The notes: generated by a model not told the origin, from the sequence alone. A DNA stretch of 6,137 bases from DASQVO01 sp035640715 (GCA_035640715.1 DASQVO010000207.1:1-6137); one strand, 5' to 3'; counted from the stretch's first letter, positions 1 through 5,833 are shown. Numbers and translations are program-made.

Positions 1-8
1 CCGGGCAG

Positions 9-467
9 TTACCAGCCCCGCCCGGAGGGCCAGTCCAGGCGGTTGCCCCGGGCGCGGAGAACGCGGCGCACCCGGCGGCGGAAGGTGGCCGCAGCGATCA
101 TTCCAGCCAGGGCAATCACCAGCCAGAACAGCAAGATCAGCTTGAGGAAGGCGAAGAGCACCCAGCCACCGGGAAGCAGCAGTCCTGCGAACAGCACCAC
201 AAGCACCAGCGGCAGAAGCCGCGGGCCGCGGCGCCGGAGCGCCCAGGGCGGCGGCGCAAACGGCATCGCCGGGTCCGGCTGGGCCATTGACGAATCAGGC
301 AGGTCGGCCATCACACGCCGTAGGTCGCCGACTGTCCTGGCGTTGAATGCTGCCGTGATCCGCTCATCGAGCTCTTCGGCGGTGAGCCGGCCCTCGGCGT
401 AGTGATCGCGCAGCCGTGCGGCGGCGCGCTCCCGGTCGGAATCGGAAATTCGCATGCGATCGTTCAT
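9..467 (-). CDS. DUF1707 (SHOCT-like) domain membrane protein
   Basis: A 152-residue protein. Residues about 4-57 match the DUF1707 pattern common in actinobacteria: RISDSDRERAAARLRDHYAE followed by GRLT, EELDERI and an Arg/Leu-rich stretch ending in ADLP. A Pro-rich linker (58-82) leads to two adjacent hydrophobic segments (about 84-106 and 108-127) and a strongly basic tail (129-140), so the DUF1707 domain probably faces the cytoplasm with both helices in the membrane. The molecular function of DUF1707 is not established; it is often joined to membrane segments or to other domains. The ATG at 465-467 is chosen because it gives the full domain. Its ribosome binding site is weak (GGAG lies about 16 bases upstream), and the ATG at 453-455 is an alternative. 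It starts 48 bp after the padR-like stop on the same strand, so co-transcription and shared control are likely. Stop is TAA at 9-11. Confidence 0.85.
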   Translation of the reverse strand: MNDRMRISDSDRERAAARLRDHYAEGRLTAEELDERITAAFNARTVGDLRRVMADLPDSSMAQPDPAMPFAPPPWALRRRGPRLLPLVLVVLFAGLLLPGGWVLFAFLKLILLFWLVIALAGMIAAATFRRRVRRVLRARGNRLDWPSGRGW

Positions 468-515
468 TGGCCGACCTACTTTACTCCTGCTGTTCGTGGT
501 GTAGCCCCGGCCGGG

Positions 516-1394
516 CTATTCGGCCGAGCCACCGGACTCCTCGTCGGTGTCGCCGGCGGCCAGGAACTCATACAGTGTGCGCCGGGTCCGCTTGATGAGC
601 TGCTCGGCTTCACGGATCTGCGCCGGAGTGCCGGCGTGGGCCATCTGGGCGATGGCGCCCCCCAGCCGGGCCGCCTCGGCGAACAGCCCGTGCAGGTCCC
701 CCACGCCAGCGTGGGCCCCTGCGCTGGCATCGGCCATGGACTCCCACGCGCCGCGCGCCATCTCCGGGTTGTCCGCGACATATTCGCGGCCCGCGTCGGT
801 GAGGCTGAACGTGCGGCGGCCGCCCGCCTCTTCGCCGATGATCAAGCCCTCGTCCGCGAGCTGCTGCAAGGCCGGGTAGACGGCGCCAGGGCTCGGCCGC
901 CACGCGCCCTCGCTGCGCTCCTCGATGTCGGACATGATCTGGTACCCGGTCCGCGGGCCCTCACTGAGCAGGGCCAGGATTGTGGCGCGCACGTCACCGC
1001 GGCTGGCCTTCGGGCGGGGTGCCCAGCCGGGGCCGCCGTGCGGGCCACGCGGGCCGGGCGGCCCGGGCGGGCCCGGCCACCAGCCGCCGCGCGGGCCGCC
1101 GAAGAAGCCCATCCAGTCTTTCGCCATACCGAAGCCGCCCCAGGGGCCACCCCCAGGCGCCGTCCGGCGGCGGCCGCCGCCGTGGCGGTGCTCGTGGCTT
1201 TCTGGGCCCGGGTGGTGGCCGTGGCTTTCTGGCTCCTCGTCCGGGTCGGGGTGATGGCCATGGCCGGGTCCGCCGGGGCCTTCCCACGGCATGCCCGCGG
1301 CGCTGTAGGCGTGGCGGAACAGCTTCCGTGCCTGCCCGATGGCCTCGGACAGCCCCGCCTCGAAGTCTCCCGCTCCCCATGCTGAAGCGTTCAT
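516..1394 (-). CDS. PadR family transcriptional regulator with long His/Gly/Pro-rich N-terminal region
   Basis: A 292-residue predicted DNA-binding repressor. The PadR winged helix is at about residues 132-200. It begins with VRATILALLSEGPRTGYQIM, followed by the recognition-helix region SPGAVYPALQQLADEGLI and the wing GGRRTFSLTDAGREY. Residues 206-280 are mostly helical and fit the PadR C-terminal dimerisation region. The first 130 residues are unusual: a short helix (1-33), a His/Asp/Glu-rich stretch (45-71, nine His), then a Gly/Pro/Trp-rich low-complexity tract (81-127). Gly/Pro-rich leaders occur in actinobacterial PadR proteins, but most PadR proteins are about 110-190 residues. The ATG at 1392-1394 is supported by GGAGG (complement of 1401-1405) with a 6-base spacer. 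The DUF1707 gene follows on the same strand. Palindromes in the promoter suggest autorepression. The inducing ligand is unknown. The His-rich stretch could bind metal, which is inference only. Confidence 0.92.
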   Translation of the reverse strand: MNASAWGAGDFEAGLSEAIGQARKLFRHAYSAAGMPWEGPGGPGHGHHPDPDEEPESHGHHPGPESHEHRHGGGRRRTAPGGGPWGGFGMAKDWMGFFGGPRGGWWPGPPGPPGPRGPHGGPGWAPRPKASRGDVRATILALLSEGPRTGYQIMSDIEERSEGAWRPSPGAVYPALQQLADEGLIIGEEAGGRRTFSLTDAGREYVADNPEMARGAWESMADASAGAHAGVGDLHGLFAEAARLGGAIAQMAHAGTPAQIREAEQLIKRTRRTLYEFLAAGDTDEESGGSAE

Positions 1395-1428
1395 CGCCCG
1401 CCTCCACCCTAGTCATCAGATACGGTCT

Positions 1429-1481
1429 CGATATATCGCTACTGTACGACATCATGACCGCTAATGACAAGATATAACTTG
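1429..1481 (-). promoter_or_regulatory. Probable padR promoter with two operator-like palindromes
   Basis: On the minus strand, TTGTCA (complement of 1465-1470) and TACAGT (complement of 1441-1446) are separated by 18 bases, a good sigma-70-type pair. A perfect 10-bp palindrome, CGATATATCG, lies at 1429-1438, just downstream of the -10 and over the expected transcription start. A second, near-perfect palindrome, CAAGATATAACTTG (one mismatched pair), lies at 1468-1481 and overlaps the -35. Both have an ATAT-type core, as expected for PadR-type operators, so the gene product probably represses its own promoter. The arrangement is seen in the sequence; the regulatory role is inferred. Confidence 0.6.
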
Positions 1482-1511
1482 AGACAGTCTTGGTTTGCAC
1501 CCGGGAGCCGA

Positions 1512-1563
1512 GGCGTGCGGGCCCGGGTGGGTGGCGTGCGGGCCCGGGCGGGCGGCGTGCGGG
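1512..1563. repeat. GC-rich 21-bp tandem repeat, two full copies plus a partial third
   Basis: Copies at 1512-1532 and 1533-1553 share the core GGCGTGCGGGCCCGGG and differ at 2 of 21 positions. A third copy begins at 1554 and matches for 10 bases (to 1563). Each full copy contains the palindrome CGGGCCCG. The array lies between the 3' end of the secreted-protein gene and the padR promoter, where it could act as a terminator-like structured region for minus-strand transcripts. No T-tract is present. Confidence 0.75.
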
Positions 1564-1575
1564 ACCCCTCGTTAC

Positions 1576-1662
1576 CTGCGTCGCTCGACGCCTTCCCAGC
1601 GAGAGGTCCGTCCGCTTGAACAGCGTGACCTGCTTGGTCCAGTCCGGCGAATAGCCGTTAAC
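1576..1662 (-). pseudogene. Relic of a C-terminal beta-sandwich (carbohydrate-binding-like) domain
   Basis: Read on the minus strand from 1662, this encodes VNGYSPDWTKQVTLF and then about 14 residues ending near 1576. It aligns with residues 523-545 of the neighbouring secreted protein (VDTYSPQWDKQRVLF and on): 11 of 23 residues are identical, including Y-S-P-x-W-x-K-Q and L-F. It lies 12 bases past that gene's TGA and in the same frame. After LSLG the similarity is lost in an Arg-rich stretch. There is no start codon or complete domain, so it is a fragment of a paralogous gene or of a former tandem domain, not a working gene. Confidence 0.6.
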
Positions 1663-1674
1663 TTGCGGGGCCGG

Positions 1675-3399
1675 TCACCACGCCACGAAGGCGTCAATGT
1701 CCTGGTGGGTGCCGGACGACGCCGCATTCTTGCCGCTGGTGACAGTGATCGTGACCGTGTGCGTGCCCGGGGTAAGGCCGTCTTTCTCGAAGAGGACCCG
1801 CTGCTTGTCCCATTGCGGGGAGTACGTGTCAACGGTGACGGGCGCGCCGCCGTCCACCGACACTCTCGCGTACCCGTGGTCGCGGTTGGTCGAGCCGATC
1901 CACTGGATGGAGGTCCCGGTGAAGGTGAAGCGGGCCGAATTGCCGGGCGTACCGCTGCTGTGCAGCGTCTCGTCGAGATAATCAGCCTGGCCGCCCGTCC
2001 CGAGCTGCTCCGGGCTGGATGTGCTCCAGCTGCCCTGGTACGTGATCGCCGGTGAGAAGTCGTCGGTGACCTGGTAAAGCGAGCTGGACAAGGTCAGCGG
2101 CAGGGCATGCAGCGCGTAGAGCTGCGGGTCGCCGTAGCGAGCCGGATCGGCAAAGTCACCCGAGATGAAGATGGTGTCGCTCAGGCCGTCTATCCGGGCG
2201 AACTTTGAGACCTGTGCCACGTCGTAGAGGCCGAGCGGCATGGTGTTCTCCGCCTGGCAGTCGATATAGCAGACCGTCATTGTCACCGGCTTGGACAGGA
2301 ATTGCGTCCACGGGCCCCACGGATGCGGCGCCTCGTAGAACGAGAAAGTGCTGCTGTGTGCGGAACGGCCGCTCGGCCAGGCCGGGGTGAACGGGAAGTA
2401 GGAACTGGTGAGGATGTAACTGTGCAGCGCCGGGTAGTACTGGATGTCGGGCTGGCTGATCTGGTGCGGGGCGGTGAGGATGTGTGTGGCGGCGCTGACA
2501 TGAGCGGACCAGTCCGCGGGATTGGAGCCGTCGCCGCCGGGCGGGCCGGTGTAGAACTGCCAGTCGGCGGCGTTCAGGTTGCCGATCTTGCTCCGCAGCA
2601 CGCGGCCGAGAATCAGGTAGTTGCCGTCATAGGCGTAGCCGTCATTGGAAACCGCATAGACGTACTGGTTCCCGCCGTCGGCCGTGCTGGCTGGATTGTC
2701 GTTCTGGCCGTAGTTGATGAAGAAGGGGGCGGAGAATGCCTGCCCCGGGAACATCGCCTGGACCCGGCCCCGCGAAGCGTTCCACCGTGGCGCGGCGCCG
2801 CCCGCGTTGGCGGTGATGCCGAAGCCGTTTGACCAGGTCCGCCCGCCGTTGGTGGATTTGACGATGCTCGCGTTCAGCGACGGCTGCTCACCGTTGCTCT
2901 CATTCTTGCACGCACCAGTCCACCCCTGCCGTGACACCGCGAGGTACAGCGTGCCGCTGACCGAGATAATGCCGCCGCTCTTCCAGCTGCAGCGGTCCGG
3001 CATCTGCGCGACGTCGGCCTTGTACCCGAAGCTGGTCATGCAATTGACGAAGGGCGCGGTGAGCTGGGTCGGGTCATTGCCGGCCAGTTCGTTGATCGCG
3101 ATGTCGCTGTTGCAGGTGCCATTGAATCCGGATGTGTCATCGGACGTGGCGTAGATGTTGCCGTCGGCCGCCCAGGTGTTGAAAAAGGTGTCACCCTTGC
3201 CCCGGGTGTATCGCGCCGGCACGCCGAACGTTCCGCCGGTAACGGGCAGGGACGCCGCCCCGGGGCTGGACCTCGCGGCCAACGCCGGCCCGCTGGACCT
3301 GGCGGCCGACGCCGGCCCGCCGCTGGAGGCTGTGATCGCGAGGACGGTAAGTACGGTTAGCAATGAGATAAAGACGCTGAGAAGTGACCGGGACCTCAT
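1675..3399 (-). CDS. Secreted beta-propeller (sialidase/DUF4185-like) protein with C-terminal beta-sandwich domain
   Basis: A 574-residue exported protein. Residues 1-32 form a signal peptide: basic start MRSRS, hydrophobic core, and likely cleavage after ASA. A Ser/Ala-rich linker (about 33-52) contains a 9-residue tandem repeat. The body (about 55-440) looks like a beta-propeller: it has an Asp-box-like turn STNGGRTW at 182-189 and the glycosidase-type string STFSFYEAPHPWGPW at 350-364. Cysteines at 96, 120, 137, 164, 377 and 381 could form disulfides. The last part (about 446-574) is a beta-sandwich, with FTFTGTSIQWIGS, the YSPQWDKQRVLF strand pair and the ending DIDAFVAW; this domain is often attached to secreted carbohydrate-active proteins. 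Likely role is binding or cleaving extracellular glycan, but no catalytic residues can be assigned. The ATG at 3397-3399 is preferred over an ATG 34 codons upstream because GGAGGAAAG lies just before it and the signal peptide starts there. It is monocistronic in this window. Confidence 0.82.
   Translation of the reverse strand: MRSRSLLSVFISLLTVLTVLAITASSGGPASAARSSGPALAARSSPGAASLPVTGGTFGVPARYTRGKGDTFFNTWAADGNIYATSDDTSGFNGTCNSDIAINELAGNDPTQLTAPFVNCMTSFGYKADVAQMPDRCSWKSGGIISVSGTLYLAVSRQGWTGACKNESNGEQPSLNASIVKSTNGGRTWSNGFGITANAGGAAPRWNASRGRVQAMFPGQAFSAPFFINYGQNDNPASTADGGNQYVYAVSNDGYAYDGNYLILGRVLRSKIGNLNAADWQFYTGPPGGDGSNPADWSAHVSAATHILTAPHQISQPDIQYYPALHSYILTSSYFPFTPAWPSGRSAHSSTFSFYEAPHPWGPWTQFLSKPVTMTVCYIDCQAENTMPLGLYDVAQVSKFARIDGLSDTIFISGDFADPARYGDPQLYALHALPLTLSSSLYQVTDDFSPAITYQGSWSTSSPEQLGTGGQADYLDETLHSSGTPGNSARFTFTGTSIQWIGSTNRDHGYARVSVDGGAPVTVDTYSPQWDKQRVLFEKDGLTPGTHTVTITVTSGKNAASSGTHQDIDAFVAW
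3265..3318. repeat. 27-bp tandem duplication inside the secreted protein's linker
   Basis: Copies at 3265-3291 and 3292-3318 are directly adjacent and match at 25 of 27 positions. Being a multiple of three, the duplication keeps the frame and encodes the repeated linker peptides GPASAARSS and GPALAARSS just after the signal peptide. It looks like a slippage or unequal-exchange product in a disordered segment. Confidence 0.85.
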
Positions 3400-3484
3400 T
3401 GCAAACTTTCCTCCTCGGAACGGCGATGCCTGCTTGGACAGGCTGGCCGTCACCTCAGACGGTGAGTGAGATTGTCGCCAGCCC

Positions 3485-3509
3485 GACGTTTCTGTGGCCA
3501 CGGAACGTC
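3485..3509. promoter_or_regulatory. Nested dyad symmetry upstream of the secreted-protein gene
   Basis: Outer arms GACGTT (3485-3490) and AACGTC (3504-3509) flank the 8-bp palindrome GTGGCCAC (3494-3501), with spacers of 3 and 2 bases. It lies about 85 bp upstream of the secreted gene's start, beside the TnpB relic. It could be an operator or hairpin for the minus-strand gene. No clear -35/-10 pair could be assigned next to it, so the role is uncertain. Confidence 0.3.
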
Positions 3510-3537
3510 ATCATGCCAGAGCCCAGCCTGCGCCGTG

Positions 3538-3798
3538 CGTAAATAGAAAGGCTCCGCGAGCCGCGCCAAAGCCCGGCACAAGGCCGCGTGTTCAGCCTGC
3601 GGTGCGGATGATGGCACCAAGCCGCGAGCGTCCGGGCCTGACGTGCCAGGCTTGCGGCGCGTTCCACGGCCTGGACATCAATGCCGCGAAAAACATCCTT
3701 GCCGCCGGGCGTGCGGAGAGGCTAAACGCTGTGGAGCCGATGTAAGACCCTCGCGTGCGTGGCGGCCGGCGTTGACGCAGGAACCTGCCGGAGCGTGA
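3538..3798 (+). pseudogene. tnpB: Degraded TnpB (IS200/IS605, IS1341-type) remnant, RuvC core deleted
   Basis: Three segments in two frames rebuild TnpB pieces. Frame A from 3538 reads R-K-stop-KGSASRAKARHKAA, the KGS-x-x-R-x-KAR motif of the middle of TnpB, with TAG at 3544-3546 where family members usually have a codon such as CAG. It runs straight into CSACGADDGTKP (3589-3624), the first zinc-ribbon knuckle. Frame B then reads LTCQACGAFHGLDINAAKNI and LAAGRAERLNA (about 3638-3729), the second knuckle and the conserved NAAKNIL tail. Frame A resumes at 3730 with CGADVRPSRAWRPALTQEP and ends at TGA 3796-3798. So there is one nonsense codon, two apparently compensating frameshifts, and loss of the region between KARHK and the zinc ribbon, which normally holds most of the RuvC nuclease. 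Intact TnpB is about 370-450 residues. The product cannot be a working nuclease. No TnpA is present. Confidence 0.82.
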
Positions 3799-3849
3799 CG
3801 TGAGCCGCGCTGGAGGAATCCCCGTCATTCACGGCGGGGGAGAGGCCAA
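3700..3849 (+). ncRNA. Candidate omega-RNA 3' scaffold and IS right end
   Basis: In IS200/IS605-group elements the omega-RNA overlaps the end of tnpB and runs through the right end of the element. Here GGAGGAATCCCC leads into a 7-bp stem with one G-U pair (3820-3826 with 3833-3839, loop ATTCAC). It is followed by GGGAGAGGCCAA, very close to the GGGGAGGATGTCAA right ends I know from actinobacterial elements, so the element probably ends near 3849. Any guide would be the flanking DNA from about 3850. The hairpin is seen directly. The 5' boundary is a guess, and whether it is transcribed is unknown. Confidence 0.45.
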
Positions 3850-3857
3850 TTTTGGCC
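3844..3857. repeat. Inverted repeat GGCCAA-TT-TTGGCC at the presumed right end of the IS
   Basis: Six-base perfect arms separated by TT lie directly after the conserved right-end hairpin. The presumed IS end falls inside this repeat, so it is partly host or flanking DNA. It may be chance or a small subterminal structure. Confidence 0.4.
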
Positions 3858-3864
3858 CGGGCTA

Positions 3865-3893
3865 TTGACGCAATGCAAACGTGGGGTTACGTT
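3865..3893 (+). promoter_or_regulatory. Promoter-like TTGACG-17-TACGTT reading toward the GH16 remnant and gnd
   Basis: TTGACG (3865-3870) and TACGTT (3888-3893) are spaced 17 bases apart, a strong match to actinobacterial housekeeping-sigma promoters. Just downstream is AT-rich DNA with GAAACTTTCCTA (3910-3921), and the half-sites ACTTTC (3913-3918) and GAAAGT (3935-3940) are inverted. GAAAC/TTTC-type sequences are often found ahead of actinobacterial glycoside hydrolase genes, so this may be the original promoter and operator of the truncated GH16 gene. That link is inferred. Confidence 0.5.
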
Positions 3894-3940
3894 CATTACC
3901 GCCCAATATGAAACTTTCCTATATATTACTGAACGAAAGT

Positions 3941-4318
3941 GGGCTCGGCTACTGGCCGGCCTTCTGGATGCTCGGGCCCGGTCGGTGGCCGGAAAACGGC
4001 GAGATCGACATCATGGAGGACGTCAACGCGCTGTCCGAGGTCTCGGGGACCATCCATTGCGGTACCGACCCGGGTGGCCCGTGTAACGAGCCGAACGGCA
4101 TCGGGAGCGGGCTCACGTCCTGCTCCGGCTGCCAGACCGGCTACCACACCTACACGATGATCCTCAACCGCACGAACACGTCCAACGAGTCGATCACCTT
4201 CTACCTGGACGGCAATCAGTACTTCAGCGTGAGCGAGAGCCAGGTCGGCACGTCGACGTGGCAGGCGGCCTTCGACCACAACCTGTCCATCATCCTTGAT
4301 CTGGCCATGGGCGGCGGC
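3941..4318 (+). pseudogene. Internal fragment of a GH16 family beta-glucanase
   Basis: About 126 residues of a glycoside hydrolase family 16 catalytic domain. It opens with GLGYWPAFWMLGPGRWPENG, followed by EIDIMED, which fits the GH16 active-site pattern E-x-D-x-x-E with nucleophile Glu at 4001-4003 and acid/base Glu at 4016-4018. It continues with the GTIHCG strand, YHTYTMILNR, SITFYLDGNQYFSV and LSIILDLAMGGG. Secreted GH16 enzymes hydrolyse beta-1,3 or related glucans. Missing are the signal peptide, the N-terminal half of the jelly roll before GYWPAFWM, and the last strands and tail after AMGGG. It is therefore a remnant truncated at both ends. The sequence before 3941 is AT-rich and not recognisably GH16. 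The same frame stays open into gnd. Proximity to the TnpB remnant suggests rearrangement around a mobile element. Confidence 0.85.
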
Positions 4319-4393
4319 CACCCGAGGCTGGCTCACGGGGGCGAAGGGTTACGCTCGCCAGTAATGAGCGGAGCTATGACCTGGGAGCTGTTG

Positions 4394-5833
4394 ATGACCG
4401 AAGGCAAGGCAGACATCGGCGTAACCGGCCTGGCGGTGATGGGCCGCAACCTGGCCCGGAACCTCGCCCGGCACGGGCACACCGTCGCGCTGCACAACCG
4501 CTCACCCGAGCGCACCCGCAGCCTGGTCAAGGAGCACGGCGACGAGGGGACGTTCATCCCGAGTGAATCTATGCGGGACTTCGTCGACAGCTTGGAGCGG
4601 CCGCGCGCGATCATCGTGATGGTCCAGGCCGGGGCTGCGACCGACGCGGTGATCGACGAGCTCGTTCCGCTGCTTGACAACGGGGACATCGTGGTCGACT
4701 GCGGCAATGCGCACTACATGGACACGCGCCGGCGGGAGGCCGCGCTGCGGGAGCACGGCCTGCACTTCGTGGGCTGCGGAGTCTCCGGCGGCGAGGAGGG
4801 AGCGCTCAACGGGCCGAGTATCATGCCCGGCGGCTCCAAGGAGTCCTACGCGAAGCTTGGCCCGATCCTGGAGTCGATCGCGGCCTCCTACGACGGGACG
4901 CCGTGCTGCACGCACGCCGGCCCGGACGGCGCCGGGCACTTCGTCAAGATGGTGCACAACGGCATCGAGTACGCCGACATGCAGCTCATCGCCGAGGCCT
5001 ACGACCTGCTGCGGGCCGGCCTCGGGGCGGCACCGCCGGAGATTGGCGAGATCTTCCGCACCTGGAACGAGGGTGATCTGGACTCTTATCTCATCCAGAT
5101 CACCGCTGATGTGCTGTCCCACACCGATGCTTTGACCGGCAAGCCGTTCATCGACATCGTGCTCGACGAGGCCGAGCAGAAGGGCACCGGCCGCTGGACG
5201 GTGCAGAACGCGCTCGACCTTGGGATCCCGATCACCGGCATCGCCGAGGCAACCTTCGCGCGCTCCCTGTCTGGTCATGCCGGCCAGCGCGCGGCGGCCC
5301 GCGAGACGTTCGGCACTGATCTGGCGCCGCTGGCGATCAGCGACCGGGACGCATTCGTCGAAGACGTCCGCCGCGCACTGTACGCGTCCAAGGTGGTCGC
5401 CTACGCGCAGGGCTTTGATCAGATCGCCGCGGGCAGCGCGGAGTACGGCTGGGATATCAACCGCGGCGCGATGGCGACGATCTGGCGCGCCGGCTGCATC
5501 ATCCGGGCCCGTTTCCTCGACCGCATCCGCGCCGCCTACGACGAGAATGCGGCCCTGCCCAGCCTGCTGGTCGCGCCCTACTTCGCGGCCGCGGTGCGGG
5601 ACGGCGTCGAGAGCTGGCGGCGGGTGGTGGCCCAGGCCGCATCGGCCGGGATCCCGGCGCCCGCCTTCTCTTCCTCGCTCGCTTACTACGACGGCCTGCG
5701 CAAGGAACGGCTGCCCGCCGCCCTGATCCAGGGCCTGCGCGACTACTTCGGTGCGCACACCTACCACCGCACTGACTCCGGCGGGACCTTCCACACCGAG
5801 TGGGGCGGCGACCGGCGCGAACACCAGGCCTGA
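4394..5833 (+). CDS. gnd: 6-phosphogluconate dehydrogenase, NADP-dependent, decarboxylating
   Basis: Predicted cytoplasmic enzyme that oxidatively decarboxylates 6-phosphogluconate to ribulose 5-phosphate, making NADPH and CO2 (oxidative pentose phosphate pathway). Length 479, normal for the long-form family. The N-terminal Rossmann fold shows GLAVMGRNLARN (12-23), and NRS (35-37) favours NADP. Substrate and catalytic residues are present: N105, SGGEEG (131-136), K185 in GHFVKMVHNG and E192. The family signature LDEAEQKGTGRW is at 257-268. The C-terminal tail carries R449 and H455 in RDYFGAHTYHR, which reach the partner subunit's active site. The ATG at 4394 is chosen because GGGAG lies six bases upstream (4383-4387) and the Rossmann strand starts seven residues in. 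In-frame ATGs at 4364 and 4376 lack a well-spaced site. The reading frame is also open upstream through the GH16 remnant. A strong hairpin follows the stop. Confidence 0.97.
   Translation: MTEGKADIGVTGLAVMGRNLARNLARHGHTVALHNRSPERTRSLVKEHGDEGTFIPSESMRDFVDSLERPRAIIVMVQAGAATDAVIDELVPLLDNGDIVVDCGNAHYMDTRRREAALREHGLHFVGCGVSGGEEGALNGPSIMPGGSKESYAKLGPILESIAASYDGTPCCTHAGPDGAGHFVKMVHNGIEYADMQLIAEAYDLLRAGLGAAPPEIGEIFRTWNEGDLDSYLIQITADVLSHTDALTGKPFIDIVLDEAEQKGTGRWTVQNALDLGIPITGIAEATFARSLSGHAGQRAAARETFGTDLAPLAISDRDAFVEDVRRALYASKVVAYAQGFDQIAAGSAEYGWDINRGAMATIWRAGCIIRARFLDRIRAAYDENAALPSLLVAPYFAAAVRDGVESWRRVVAQAASAGIPAPAFSSSLAYYDGLRKERLPAALIQGLRDYFGAHTYHRTDSGGTFHTEWGGDRREHQA

Noticed and set aside
503..517. 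Short hairpin AGCCC/GGGCT at the padR stop codon
   Set aside because: Only a 5-bp stem with a GC-rich loop and no T-tract; too weak to call a terminator, and the DUF1707 gene follows closely.
402..1385. Long plus-strand open frame (327 codons) opposite the padR gene
   Set aside because: It is antisense to a clear PadR protein, is Ala/Arg/Gly-rich with no recognisable domain, and arises from high GC content.
994..1500. Minus-strand frame (168 codons) overlapping padR, in frame with the secreted gene's downstream relic
   Set aside because: It is Arg/Pro-rich past the padR start and overlaps the padR coding region in another frame; probably just a GC-driven open frame.
2302..2832. Plus-strand open frame (176 codons) inside the secreted-protein gene
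   Set aside because: Its composition is that of an antisense frame; the minus strand has a signal peptide and recognisable motifs over the same bases.
3397..3501. Upstream ATG giving the secreted protein 34 extra residues
   Set aside because: It would bury the signal peptide; the GGAGG ribosome binding site and the charged start of the signal peptide support ATG 3399.
3455..3667. Minus-strand open frame (70 codons) across the TnpB remnant
   Set aside because: No similarity recognised, no ribosome binding site, and antisense to recognisable TnpB motifs.
4502..5824. Long minus-strand open frame (440 codons) opposite gnd
   Set aside because: Antisense shadow of a fully conserved Gnd protein; no ribosome binding site or domain seen.
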